Assembly (NCBI RefSeq): GCF_946482605.1
Contig: NZ_CAMLSE010000006.1
Location: 275,656 to 339,655, forward strand
Source of the DNA: an uncultured Dyadobacter sp.
Lineage (GTDB): Bacteria; Bacteroidota; Bacteroidia; Cytophagales; Spirosomataceae
Direction of reading: 5' to 3'
DNA: 64,000 bases
A program made the translations under genes and the position numbers. A model generated the notes under the pieces. The model was not told the DNA's origin. It saw only the letters and a program-made list of their open reading frames with translations, and made no database searches. Below are positions 1 to 8,939 of this stretch, one piece after another. Every line of letters starts with the position of its first letter. Within the stretch, counting starts at the first letter, position 1.

Positions 1-362
1 ATGCCCGGCACATATTTCAGGGCAAGGTTGGCCGCATCGATGGTTTTGTAAAAACCCGTCCAAAACTGGTCGGTAACCGAAATCATCGAAGTTGAAACCT
101 GGTATTGCGCCAGCGGTATGTAAAACCCCTGCCCGGATGCATAGTCTTCCAGCGCGGTCGTATGCACCAGGTAGCGGAACTTGTACAACGTCGCTGTATG
201 AAGCGCTCCGGAGATCGCATTGACGGCCGAATTTGCATCAGCCGCCGTTTTGTAGAAGTTGGTGCTGATCAACAGGCTTTTAGGGTCTTCTTCGAGCAAA
301 TCTTTGCAAGAGAATGCGAGCAGGCTGGCTGTGATTATAGAATAGATTGCTAATTTTTTCAT
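1..362 (-). CDS. SusD/RagB-family outer-membrane lipoprotein (5' part only)
   Basis: Reading leftward from the ATG at 360-362, about 120 residues are open and run off the left edge. The protein begins MKKLAIYSIITASLLAFSC, a lipoprotein signal with a lipobox cysteine, followed by KDLLEEDPKS and a helix-rich N-terminus (FYKTAADANSAVNAISGAL) typical of SusD/RagB proteins. SusD proteins sit on the cell surface, bind glycans or other oligomers and cap the SusC channel. The ATG lies 24 bp downstream of the SusC stop, so the pair is cotranscribed and is the distal part of the sigma/FecR/SusC/SusD module. The substrate cannot be told because most of the protein is outside the window. Confidence 0.9.
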   Translation of the reverse strand, partial: MKKLAIYSIITASLLAFSCKDLLEEDPKSLLISTNFYKTAADANSAVNAISGALHTATLYKFRYLVHTTALEDYASGQGFYIPLAQYQVSTSMISVTDQFWTGFYKTIDAANLALKYVPG

Positions 363-386
363 GATCTGATTGCTTGATTAGGAGAG

Positions 387-3300
387 TTAGAATCCAATTC
401 GGGCACCCAATGTATACGTTCTGGCCGTCGGATAGCCGGTTTGGTCGACACCCACCGAAATCGAGTTTGCACCGCCCAGTGTATTCACTTCCGGGTCATA
501 CCAGGAATATTTGGTGAAGGTGATCAGGTTTTGTCCGCTCACATAAAGCTGCACGTTGCGCACCCATTTGATAGCTTTGGTGGGAATATTGTAGGCCAGC
601 TGGACGCTTTTCAACCGCAGAAAGGAGCCATCTTCAATATACCGATCAGATTCTTTAAAGGAGGTGCTGCCACTGATTTTGGGGTATTTTGCATTGGGAT
701 TAGGGTTGGCAGTTGTCCAGTGGTTATCATAAACCTCTTTCAGCTGGTTTTCACCAAAATACATGCTGCTACCCTGGTTCGTCAGGTTTGCATTGAAAAT
801 ATCCCCTCCCTGTTTGCCCAACCAGAACATAGTCAGTGTAAAGTCTTTGTAAGACAGGTTGCTGCCAAGGTTATAAAGAAAATTTGGATTAGGGTTCCCG
901 ATAATGGTTTTGTCGGCCAGGGTCAAAGCATCATCGCCATTGAGGTCTTTATACTTGATAGCTCCTTTTTCATTGAGGCCATCTTCCAGATACCCATAAA
1001 AGACGCCAATAGGCTCGCCGACCCGGATCAGGTTCACGGCAACGGAAAGCGGCTGCTGTAATGCCGTGCCAAACACGTCGCTGCCGCCTGCCAGCCTGAG
1101 TACCTCGCTGCGGTTGCGGGTGATGTTCACATTTATATCCCACTTGAATGCCTTTGCATTAACGAGGTTGGCATTTAACCCTAATTCAATACCGCTGTTG
1201 CGGATTTGGCCGATATTCTGAATGGTGCTGGTGTATCCGGTAGATTGTTGAAGAGGCACAGTCGCGAGCAGGTCCCGGGTATTTTTGCGGTAGTAATCGA
1301 AGGTGAGCGAGAACCGGTTTCGCAGCACGGCAATGTCCACGCCCGCGTTGAATTGACCCGTTGATTCCCATTTCAGATTGGGATTCGTCAGCTGTGCACC
1401 GGTGAGTTGTCCTACATATAACTGGTCATTGTAAACGGTGTTGATAGGGTTCAGCGCGAACAATGTCTGGTAAGGCGACAACCCGGTATTTCCCGTAACG
1501 CCGTATGAAAGACGAAGTTTAAGGTCGGATATCGCTGTCAGATTCTGGGCGAACGGCTCGTCGATCAACCGCCAGCCGAGTGCGGCAGACGGGAAATAGC
1601 CCCACTTTTGATTGGCCCCGAAACGGGAGGAGCCATCCGCACGCATACTGGCTGTAAACAAATAGCGCCCTTTGAAGGAGTAATTGGCACGTGCCAGGTA
1701 GGAGAAAAGCACCCAGGAATAAGATGTGCTCGTAGGAACCCCCGGGTTGCTGCCGACGCCAATGTTCTCGGAGCCCATTCCTTCGTAGTTGAAGCCGGTG
1801 GATGTGGCCACGAATGTCCGGCTTTTTTCCTGCTGATAGGTCACCCCGCCCAGCAATGTCAATTCGTGGTCTTTGGATAGTTTGGGAATGTAAGTAGCGG
1901 TATTTTCATTCAGTAGATTAAAACGGTTGGCATAATTGATGGTGGCGGAGCCGGTTGGCGTGGTGGTGATCACGGAAGGAGAAAAGATGTCGCCCCGCAT
2001 AGAACTGTTTTCTATTCCAAAGGAAGAGCGCAGCGTCAGGTTCTTTAACGGTTGGTAGCTGAGCGCCGTACTGGCCAGGATATAGAGCTCATTGTTTTTT
2101 TGCTTGCGGGCCTCGGCCAGCGCGAGCGGGTTTTCAAGGCTGTTGGGGCTGAATGCGTAGGGTTTGATAAAACTGTAATTTCCGGACTGATCGCGGGGAG
2201 TAATCGTTGGAGGTGACCCAAGGGCTGCCGAGACGATCGTACTTCCTTTTTGGCCATTATCGGCCAGCAGTTGGGAACGGTTCGTGTTGGTTAGCACAGT
2301 GTTGTAGATGAGCCGAACCTTGTCGCCCAGTTTCTGATTCAGGTTTACGCGGAAACTTTCCCGGTTGTAACCCGATCCGCGGATGATACCCTGCTGTCCG
2401 AAAAAGTTGCCCGACACGGCAAATTGCGTATTGTCGTTACCTCCCGTGACCGATAATGTATGGTTCTGCATAGGCGCCTTCCGGAAAATTACGTCCTGCC
2501 AGTCGGTACCCTTACCAAAGCCGTTGATCTGCTCGGGTGTAAAATAGGCAGCAACGCCGTCGTTGGCGGCCCTTTCATTGGCCAATGTGGCAAACTCCCG
2601 GGCGTTCATCAGCGTCAGGGTTTTGTTGACCTGCTGCATGGCGTAGTAACTGTCCAGTGTAACCTGCGGCTTTCCTGCTTTACCCTGTTTGGTAGTGATC
2701 AAAATGACCCCGTTGGCGCCTCTTGATCCGTAAATAGCTGTTGCAGAGGCATCTTTGAGGACTTCCATCGATTCGATTTCATTGGGACTAATGGCATTGG
2801 GAGGCCCGGACAGCGCAAATCCATCGACTACATACAACGGCTCATTGCTGCCTTGGAGTGAGTTGCCGCCCCGGATCCGGACGCTCATTGTGGTTCCGGG
2901 CTCACCGGAGTTCTGCATTACCTGTACGCCTGGCGAGCGCCCCTGAAGTCCCTGGACTGCGTTCATCGTTGGATAAGCCGTCAGTTCCTTTGCTGACACG
3001 GAGCCAACCGAACCGGTAATGTCGCTTTTCTTAACAGTACCATATCCAACCACTACAATCTCTTCCAGTGTTTTGTCATCCGGAAAAAGCTGAACGTCGA
3101 TGGTCGAACGGTCGCCCGCGGCGATTTCCTGGCTCGCATAGCCTACCAGTGAAAAAACAAGGGTGTGGCTCCCCGTTCCTGGCAAATTCAGTTTGTAGCG
3201 GCCTTCGACGTCGGAGGATGTACCTGTTGTCGTCCCTTTCAAAAGAATATTCACGCCCGGCAACCCTTCGCCGGTTTCGCTGGTAATGCGGCCGGTGACC

Positions 3301-3779
3301 ACCTGATCGGCCACCCGTACGCCGGTAGCCGACATCGGCAATTTGTTACCGGGGTCAGACGTTCCGGCCGTTGCTGCAACGGGCATCAACACGTCGGTCA
3401 GCATTTTCGTGCTGGAAGTAACCTTTTTGTCTATACGCTGACCGGAAATCAGGTACGCACCTTTTTTGACTTTGCGGAATTGGAGGCCGGTGTTTTTCAG
3501 TACCGCCTTGAGATTTTCTTCCAGGTTTGCTTTTTGGTTAATCGCATTCGCGGGCACGATTACGCCTTGTACTAGTTGGTCGCCGTAAAGGATATCGACA
3601 CCAAAAAGTTGTTTGAGATCACTGAGAACATCCGAAAGCAGGCGGGTCGAGTCGGTTACCCTGGCAGGTGAATGGGTCGGCTGGGGGATCAGCAGGGGCA
3701 AAGCAGTAGCCGGTTGACCGGAAACGGTCAGGCAGGCTACCAGCCCCAGAGCAGGGAGGCTAGTAAAATTCGGGAACAT
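387..3779 (-). CDS. SusC/RagA-family TonB-linked outer-membrane receptor with STN signalling domain
   Basis: A 1130-residue outer-membrane transporter that should import oligomers delivered by the adjacent SusD using TonB energy. Domains in order: signal peptide (about 1-26), secretin/TonB short N-terminal (STN) domain (about 45-115, DVLSDLKQLFGVDILYG), carboxypeptidase-regulatory-like domain (about 160-240, GVNILLKGTTTGTSSDVEG), the SusC signature EEIVVVGYGTVKKSDITGSV, a plug with VRIRGGNSLQGSNEPLYVVDG, and a long beta-barrel ending in aromatic-rich strands (GARIGF). The STN domain is the part that, in FecA-type systems, contacts the FecR anti-sigma factor, and a FecR gene lies only 13 bp upstream. 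Codons flow without interruption. The substrate is unknown. Confidence 0.95.
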   Translation of the reverse strand: MFPNFTSLPALGLVACLTVSGQPATALPLLIPQPTHSPARVTDSTRLLSDVLSDLKQLFGVDILYGDQLVQGVIVPANAINQKANLEENLKAVLKNTGLQFRKVKKGAYLISGQRIDKKVTSSTKMLTDVLMPVAATAGTSDPGNKLPMSATGVRVADQVVTGRITSETGEGLPGVNILLKGTTTGTSSDVEGRYKLNLPGTGSHTLVFSLVGYASQEIAAGDRSTIDVQLFPDDKTLEEIVVVGYGTVKKSDITGSVGSVSAKELTAYPTMNAVQGLQGRSPGVQVMQNSGEPGTTMSVRIRGGNSLQGSNEPLYVVDGFALSGPPNAISPNEIESMEVLKDASATAIYGSRGANGVILITTKQGKAGKPQVTLDSYYAMQQVNKTLTLMNAREFATLANERAANDGVAAYFTPEQINGFGKGTDWQDVIFRKAPMQNHTLSVTGGNDNTQFAVSGNFFGQQGIIRGSGYNRESFRVNLNQKLGDKVRLIYNTVLTNTNRSQLLADNGQKGSTIVSAALGSPPTITPRDQSGNYSFIKPYAFSPNSLENPLALAEARKQKNNELYILASTALSYQPLKNLTLRSSFGIENSSMRGDIFSPSVITTTPTGSATINYANRFNLLNENTATYIPKLSKDHELTLLGGVTYQQEKSRTFVATSTGFNYEGMGSENIGVGSNPGVPTSTSYSWVLFSYLARANYSFKGRYLFTASMRADGSSRFGANQKWGYFPSAALGWRLIDEPFAQNLTAISDLKLRLSYGVTGNTGLSPYQTLFALNPINTVYNDQLYVGQLTGAQLTNPNLKWESTGQFNAGVDIAVLRNRFSLTFDYYRKNTRDLLATVPLQQSTGYTSTIQNIGQIRNSGIELGLNANLVNAKAFKWDINVNITRNRSEVLRLAGGSDVFGTALQQPLSVAVNLIRVGEPIGVFYGYLEDGLNEKGAIKYKDLNGDDALTLADKTIIGNPNPNFLYNLGSNLSYKDFTLTMFWLGKQGGDIFNANLTNQGSSMYFGENQLKEVYDNHWTTANPNPNAKYPKISGSTSFKESDRYIEDGSFLRLKSVQLAYNIPTKAIKWVRNVQLYVSGQNLITFTKYSWYDPEVNTLGGANSISVGVDQTGYPTARTYTLGARIGF

Positions 3780-3792
3780 AGAAATTAGTTGA

Positions 3793-4803
3793 TTAAATGG
3801 GTTGAAGTGAGAGAAGCACTTTGTCTTCTTGTCGGGTAATATGGATATTCAACGCTTCCGCAATGATAGATAACAGTTCGTCCGCACTTTGCGACGGGTA
3901 AGCTCCCGATAAGGTCAATGCGGCAGTTTCGGGATCAGGAATCTGAATTTTCATACCAAAATTCTCCTGAAACAAGATGGCGATTTCTCCTAACGAGGTT
4001 TTATCAAACACATAGCGATGGTCGCGCCAAGCCGCATAGTTGGCCGGTTGCAAAGTAGGTGCTACGCTGGCAGACCCATTTTTTTTAAGGTCAACCTTTT
4101 CACCGGGTTTCAGCGTAAGCTGCTGAATGCCCTTGCCGGCCTGCTGGTAATGGAACTCGACCTTGCCACGTTGCAAAACTACCTGCGTGCCCCTCGGCCG
4201 GGCAAACAGCGTAAACTCAGTACCCAGCACCACGACGTCGGCATTGTTGTCGGTTTTGACCACAAAGCGCTGGTGATTCTTTGTATGGGTGACAGAAAAC
4301 AATGCTTCTCCTTCCAGCCATACTTCACGCGACTTTTTGCCGAAACCAAAACGCGGTACACGCAGCGTTGAATTGGCGTTCAAAGTCACCTGGCTGCCAT
4401 CGGAGAGTTGCACAATGCGGGTTTGCCCATAATCCGTTGCGTAAATCCGGTTTAAAAGCTCGTGCTGAAAATTCCAGATACCGGCCACGAGGGCTATGGA
4501 GGCGGCAACGGTCCAAACTATCCAGCTGCGCGCCGGCCGTGAAGATGCGGATCCGATCAATTCCTTCTCATCCGTTACCGACATTGCGGGGGCATTCACT
4601 ATAAAATCGTGGTAACGGTTAATGCCGACCTGCTGATCCGCTACATACTGCAAATTGGAGCGTTCCCATTCTTCCAGCCATTCAAAAAACAGTTCTTCAT
4701 TACCTGGAATTTTATACCATTCATCGATGAGCTGGCGTTGCAAAACGGGCACTTTGCCCAAAAAGGAATCAAAAATGAGTTGTTTGTTGACTAGTTCGTG
4801 CAT
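3793..4803 (-). CDS. FecR-family anti-sigma factor
   Basis: A 336-residue inner-membrane anti-sigma factor. The N-terminal cytoplasmic part (about 1-95) is followed by one transmembrane segment (about 98-115, IVWTVAASIALVAGIW), a periplasmic FecR domain (about 125-230, VQLSDGSQVTLNANSTLRVP, GEALFSVTH, VVLGTEFTLFA) and a C-terminal DUF4974 domain (about 260-330, FDKTSLGEIAILFQENFGM). In this family the periplasmic part receives the signal from the STN domain of the cognate SusC and releases or activates the ECF sigma factor. It lies between the sigma gene (52 bp upstream) and SusC (13 bp downstream), the canonical Bacteroidota order. Confidence 0.95.
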   Translation of the reverse strand: MHELVNKQLIFDSFLGKVPVLQRQLIDEWYKIPGNEELFFEWLEEWERSNLQYVADQQVGINRYHDFIVNAPAMSVTDEKELIGSASSRPARSWIVWTVAASIALVAGIWNFQHELLNRIYATDYGQTRIVQLSDGSQVTLNANSTLRVPRFGFGKKSREVWLEGEALFSVTHTKNHQRFVVKTDNNADVVVLGTEFTLFARPRGTQVVLQRGKVEFHYQQAGKGIQQLTLKPGEKVDLKKNGSASVAPTLQPANYAAWRDHRYVFDKTSLGEIAILFQENFGMKIQIPDPETAALTLSGAYPSQSADELLSIIAEALNIHITRQEDKVLLSLQPI

Positions 4804-4855
4804 GGCTGATTGTATTTATTAGGTAGACACATCCGGTTTTAAAAACCCTTAAACC

Positions 4856-5530
4856 TCATTGGAGAAATTCACGTAAGAACCACGAAAAAAGCAAAAACCA
4901 GCGCCCTTTCAGTAGCTCACGCAGGGCATGGCTGGCCAGGCGGATCTGCACCTCAATGGTACGCACCGATAATCCCAGCTGGGTCGCAATCTCTCCGTAT
5001 TTCATTCCCTCGAAGCGGTGCATCAAATAAATGCGCCGCCGTTGAACGGGCAGTGATTCAATGGCTTTTTCAACATCCCGGCACAATTCGTCATACTGCG
5101 TGATCGCGTCCGGCTGTTGGGCCTCCGCGGTAGTTTGGTATTGCGCTTCGTCCAGCGATGTCTCGCGCCAGAACGTTTGCCGGACGTGGTTATAGGCCCG
5201 GTTGCGGACAGCTTTGTATAAGTATGCCCGGTAGGAGCTGGTAATGGAATTGAATATTTGCTGTTCGTAAAATTGGCAGAATATATCGGCAACCAAGTCT
5301 TCGGCGATCGCCTTGGAGCCTACGAAACGTACTGCATGGCTGCATAGGGCCACATAATGCTGGCGGAAAAGCAGTTCACAGCCCAGCCCTGCATCTGTCT
5401 GCAAGGTCCGGCGGATAAAAAGTTCTTTATCGGCACCAATTGAATCCTGATCATCCGGTGGTACATCCATTGGGGTTACGATATCCGAATCGGTTGCGGG
5501 GTATGGTTGCAAAATGCGCTGTATTTGCAT
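4856..5530 (-). CDS. ECF RNA polymerase sigma factor (sigma-70 family)
   Basis: A 224-residue ECF sigma factor. Region 2 is visible at about 50-115 (LLFRQHYVALCSHAVRFVGSKAIAEDLVADIF, then YRAYLYKAVRNRAYNHVR) and region 4 at about 150-205 (SLPVQRRRIYLMHRFEGMKYGEIATQLGLS, then VRTIEVQIRLASHALREL, a helix-turn-helix). It ends in a hydrophobic tail (WFLLFSWFLREFLQ), common in the Bacteroidota FecI-like group. It is the first gene of the minus-strand module with FecR, SusC and SusD and presumably drives that module. The N-terminal 35 residues are poorly conserved-looking, and an internal ATG at 5470 is a possible alternative start. Confidence 0.93.
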   Translation of the reverse strand: MQIQRILQPYPATDSDIVTPMDVPPDDQDSIGADKELFIRRTLQTDAGLGCELLFRQHYVALCSHAVRFVGSKAIAEDLVADIFCQFYEQQIFNSITSSYRAYLYKAVRNRAYNHVRQTFWRETSLDEAQYQTTAEAQQPDAITQYDELCRDVEKAIESLPVQRRRIYLMHRFEGMKYGEIATQLGLSVRTIEVQIRLASHALRELLKGRWFLLFSWFLREFLQ

Positions 5531-5783
5531 GTCTCTGTCGGATTAATCGTGTATGACCAATTTCCAATCTACAATTAAGACAAAATGGTCTTGGAAAACC
5601 CTTAAATCAAACAGGATATTTTTTATAAATATTTTCATTGATCCGGAGTGATGGGGGCTGTTTGTCCGGGGAACCAGGCGGCGTTAAGCAGCTTATTGAA
5701 TATGACGAGAATTGTCGCCGGAGTTTCTAAACCTGAGCGCTTGATGGGGTACATCTGTCAACAAGTGGAAACTAGGTTAAGTG

Positions 5784-5840
5784 AAGTGTTATTTATAAAT
5801 TACAAAAGTGTACTAAATTTGTAACTTATAAATAACACTT
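5784..5840 (+). promoter_or_regulatory. 20-bp inverted repeat bracketing a TAnnTTTG promoter element
   Basis: The left arm (5784-5803, AAGTGTTATTTATAAATTAC) and the right arm (5821-5840, GTAACTTATAAATAACACTT) are reverse complements except for one base, with 17 bases between them. The spacer and first base of the right arm carry TAAATTTG (5814-5821), a perfect Bacteroidota -7 element. No clear -33 TTG is seen; the left arm lies where it would be. The predicted transcript would start around 5826-5828, and the right arm ends on the TTG start codon of the ATPase gene. It looks like an operator for a dimeric or tetrameric repressor, possibly autoregulatory. The rest of the 5531-5783 spacer shows no gene or clear signal. 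Confidence 0.6.
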
Positions 5841-7036
5841 TGGAGGCTCTTTTTACAAAATACCTACCTAAACTACAACGCACGTCAACCAAATTCGTGC
5901 GGGACTTCATCCATCAGATCGATTGGGAGCGCAATCGATTGATCGGCATTAAGGGCGCTCGGGGTGCTGGGAAGACGACTCTCGTCTTACAATATTTAAA
6001 GCAGGCGGCGCTACCAGCTGGCCAGTCCCTGTATGTAAGTCTGGATGATCTGTATTTTAGCGCGCATCGTCTTTACGATCTGGGCGAGGCGTTTGTCAGG
6101 ACGGGTGGGCGGCTCCTGGTTTTGGACGAAGTTCACCGATATGCTAATTGGTCACAGGAAATCAAGAATCTTTACGATGATTTCCCTGATTTACGGATTG
6201 TATTTACCGGGTCATCTATTATGCATCTTGAACGCAGCAAAGGTGATTTGAGTCGCCGGGCTGTAATGTATCACTTACACGGGCTTTCGTTCCGTGAATT
6301 TCTTCAAATTCAACAAATTACATCCTGGTCTGCGGTGTCTCTTCCGGATCTTTTTAAAAATCACACACAATTGGCGCTGGATCTCACGCAGAAGATTAAA
6401 CCACTGGCGCACTGGAACGATTATCTGCAATACGGCTATTACCCATATTTTTTAGAGAACAAGGACGTCTACGCGCAAAAGCTGACCGAAACAATTCAGC
6501 TCAGTTTGGAACTGGACCTCCCGGCCGTCTATGGCATAAGCTATGCTTCCGTGGACAAGTTGAAGCAGCTGCTCGTCGTGCTGGCTGAAAGTGTTCCTAT
6601 GAAACCAAACATCAGTAAGCTTAGCGAAACGCTAAATACGAGTCGGGCGCTGGTAGTGGAGTACATGCACTATTTGGAAGAGCTGGGTGTATTGATGTTG
6701 CTACACAGGGATAGTTTCGGCATTACCCGATTGCAGAAGCCTGAAAAGGTTTATCTCAGTCATCCGAATCTCCAATATGCATTACATCAGAGTCGCCCGG
6801 ACACAGGAACATTACGCGAAAGCTTTTTCCTGAGCCAGGTCCAGCCGCTGCACAAAGTTGAGTATACGGAGAAGGGAGATTTCAAATTGGATAGAGAGGT
6901 TACGGTTGAAGTGGGAGGTGCCCACAAAAATAGACAGCAACTTGTGGGTATGGAGAATGCTTATATCGCTGCTGATGGGCTTGAAGTGGGATACGGCGAT
7001 AAAATTCCGCTTTGGATGTTTGGATTACTGTACTGA
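5840..7036 (+). CDS. AAA-family ATPase with DUF4143 C-terminal domain
   Basis: A 398-residue P-loop ATPase of the AAA_14/DUF4143 group common in Bacteroidota and archaea; the cellular role of the group is unknown. Walker A is GARGAGKTT at residues 39-47, Walker B is LLVLDE at 92-97 followed by VH, and a sensor-1-like FTGSS lies near 120. The C-terminal half carries a winged-helix-like stretch (ISKLSETLNTSRALVVEYMHYLEELGVLM) and the DUF4143 nuclease-like fold region (VEYTEKGDFKLDREVTVEVGG). No in-frame ATG lies near the N-terminus, so TTG at 5840 is chosen; it directly follows the promoter palindrome. The gene stands alone and may be an autonomously spreading accessory gene. Confidence 0.85.
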   Translation: MEALFTKYLPKLQRTSTKFVRDFIHQIDWERNRLIGIKGARGAGKTTLVLQYLKQAALPAGQSLYVSLDDLYFSAHRLYDLGEAFVRTGGRLLVLDEVHRYANWSQEIKNLYDDFPDLRIVFTGSSIMHLERSKGDLSRRAVMYHLHGLSFREFLQIQQITSWSAVSLPDLFKNHTQLALDLTQKIKPLAHWNDYLQYGYYPYFLENKDVYAQKLTETIQLSLELDLPAVYGISYASVDKLKQLLVVLAESVPMKPNISKLSETLNTSRALVVEYMHYLEELGVLMLLHRDSFGITRLQKPEKVYLSHPNLQYALHQSRPDTGTLRESFFLSQVQPLHKVEYTEKGDFKLDREVTVEVGGAHKNRQQLVGMENAYIAADGLEVGYGDKIPLWMFGLLY

Positions 7037-7119
7037 TTAAAAAGCCACATTCACATTTCATTAACCTTCTTTTACAGGCCATTAACAGACGGATAGGACA
7101 AAAACTTTTAGCTTGCGAC

Positions 7120-7161
7120 CCACTGCAGTGGCGGCCACCGCAGTGGCGACCACCGCAGTAA
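7120..7161. repeat. 15-bp tandem repeat, about 2.7 copies
   Basis: Units CCACTGCAGTGGCGG (7120-7134), CCACCGCAGTGGCGA (7135-7149) and CCACCGCAGT (7150-7159, partial) follow head to tail between the ATPase and the serine hydrolase. The first unit contains a perfect 12-bp palindrome CCACTGCAGTGG. The GC-rich block stands out from its AT-rich surroundings and ends 38 bp before the hydrolase start codon, so it would lie in the leader of that transcript or in its promoter. Confidence 0.7.
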
Positions 7162-7197
7162 TTGACATCCTTGAAAACATTCCAACAAAACCATCCC

Positions 7198-8937
7198 ATG
7201 AAAAACGAACGCCTCTTTCTGATTCTTTCCTTTCTATTAGTTGCAATTCACGTCCAGGCGGATGAGCTGGACGATTTCATCCGGAGCCAAATGCAGAAGC
7301 GGCGTATTCCCGGCTTGTCGCTGGCGATCATTCAGGACGGAAAAATCTTGAAGGCCCAGGCGTATGGATTTATCGATAAGGATGGAAAGGTGCCTGTCAC
7401 GACGAGCACCTTGTTTCAGGCGGGCTCGGTGAGTAAATCTGTCGCGGCGATGGGCGCACTTTATCTGGTTGAACAAAATAAACTTTCTCTGGATGAGAAT
7501 GTGAATGTAAAATTGAAAACCTGGAAAGTGCCTGACAATGAATTTACATCTGATAAAAAGGTTACCCTGCGAGGGCTGCTCAGCCATACTACCGGGCTTA
7601 CCGTACACGGATTCCCGGGATATGCGGTGGGCGCGACGATTCCTTCCGTCGTTCAGATTCTGGATGGGACAGCGCCGGCTAATACGCCACCGGTTCGCGT
7701 AGACTTTGTTCCGGGCTCGCGTTGGCGGTATTCGGGAGGTGGTTACACCGTCATGCAGCAACTCATGGTGGATGTGACGGGCGCTGATTTTCCGGGTTTT
7801 ATGAAAAAAAATGTACTCTCGCCATTGGGCATGAAAAACAGTTCCTACCAGCAACCTTTACCTGCGGAAATGGCTAAATCGACGGCAACCGGGCACTACA
7901 ACAATAGAAGTTTGGTGGAAGGTCGCTGGCACATTTACCCTGAAATGGCAGCGGCGGGATTATGGACGACGCCGTCCGATCTGGCCCGGTTCGCGATCGG
8001 TATTCAGCAAGCTTATGCCGGAAAATCAGGAAGTGTATTGTCGCAATCCATGACCCGCCAAATGTTGACGGATCAGAAAAACAGGGATGGACTGGGCGTG
8101 TTTTTGCAGGGCGACAGTACCACGCGCCGCTTCGGACACAATGGGCGTGACGAAGGTTTTGACGCATTACTGACCGCTAGTGTCGAGAAAGGACAAGGCA
8201 TTGTGATCATGATCAATGCGAATGATAATTCGATGATGATGGGTAGGATTGTTGATTTTATCGCTGACTATTATCACTGGGACGGGTTTCCTGTAAAGAC
8301 TAAACCAGTTGCAGTGGATATGGATCCCCAAACTTTAAAAGCTTTTGAAGGTCGGTATGAATTGTTTAACAATCGAATTGTCACATTTGAGGCTGATAAC
8401 CAGCGACTATTTACCTTGGAAGATGGTTTTGTTGATGAAGAATTTGTGCCAGTCGCTATGAACAAGTTTACATCAAGTGACCGCAATGTTTCCGTCCTAT
8501 TCAGTACAGATGCTGATGGAAATGCGACTGGTTTCACGCTTCATGACGATGGACAAGGCTATCAGCGAAAAGTACCGCGTATCGGGCCGCTTGCCAATTC
8601 TGTTAAAGCCACTGCCGATCCGGACCCGTCACGCACACCCAAAATCATGGCGGCTTTGCAGGCTATGGTGAAAGGAGGTAAAACGTTGGAAGAAGCACCA
8701 GGCCTCACCGCGGGCGCCAAACGCGACTTTGCAGGAGGAATGCGCGAGCCGGAAACTTTGAAATCACTAACTTTTATGCATTCAGAAAACGTCGCAGGCC
8801 GGGGAATTCAACGGCATGACAGCGACGTAAGCGAAATCGTAACTTACCAATTAAAGTCCAATCAGCCGGACACCTATATCATCGTCCATCTGACCTCCGA
8901 CGGCTTGGTTACGGATTGCGACTTCGTTGAAAAATAA
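7198..8937 (+). CDS. Secreted serine hydrolase, beta-lactamase/CubicO (class C penicillin-binding) family
   Basis: A 579-residue exported hydrolase. The signal peptide is MKNERLFLILSFLLVAIHVQA. The catalytic domain (about 25-370) shows the serine-lysine motif S77-V-S-K80, the tyrosine motif Y178-S-G and an H314-N-G triad in place of KTG, as in CubicO/esterase members. A C-terminal extension (about 375-579) looks like a small beta domain followed by a helical MKALQAMVKGGKTLEEA-type region; its role is unknown. The ATG at 7198 is preferred to an upstream in-frame TTG at 7162 because it begins the signal peptide exactly. Substrates of the family include D-amino-acid peptides and esters, so the exact substrate is open. 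It ends 2 bp from the convergent lipoprotein gene. Confidence 0.9.
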   Translation: MKNERLFLILSFLLVAIHVQADELDDFIRSQMQKRRIPGLSLAIIQDGKILKAQAYGFIDKDGKVPVTTSTLFQAGSVSKSVAAMGALYLVEQNKLSLDENVNVKLKTWKVPDNEFTSDKKVTLRGLLSHTTGLTVHGFPGYAVGATIPSVVQILDGTAPANTPPVRVDFVPGSRWRYSGGGYTVMQQLMVDVTGADFPGFMKKNVLSPLGMKNSSYQQPLPAEMAKSTATGHYNNRSLVEGRWHIYPEMAAAGLWTTPSDLARFAIGIQQAYAGKSGSVLSQSMTRQMLTDQKNRDGLGVFLQGDSTTRRFGHNGRDEGFDALLTASVEKGQGIVIMINANDNSMMMGRIVDFIADYYHWDGFPVKTKPVAVDMDPQTLKAFEGRYELFNNRIVTFEADNQRLFTLEDGFVDEEFVPVAMNKFTSSDRNVSVLFSTDADGNATGFTLHDDGQGYQRKVPRIGPLANSVKATADPDPSRTPKIMAALQAMVKGGKTLEEAPGLTAGAKRDFAGGMREPETLKSLTFMHSENVAGRGIQRHDSDVSEIVTYQLKSNQPDTYIIVHLTSDGLVTDCDFVEK

Positions 8938-8939
8938 CG

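Noticed and set aside
5840..7036. Insertion sequence or transposase
   Set aside because: The inverted repeat is promoter-proximal on one side only; no matching repeat follows the stop and the product is an ATPase, so it is not called a mobile element.
7162..7197. Extended start of the serine hydrolase (TTG at 7162)
   Set aside because: It would put 12 residues before a complete signal peptide that begins with ATG at 7198.
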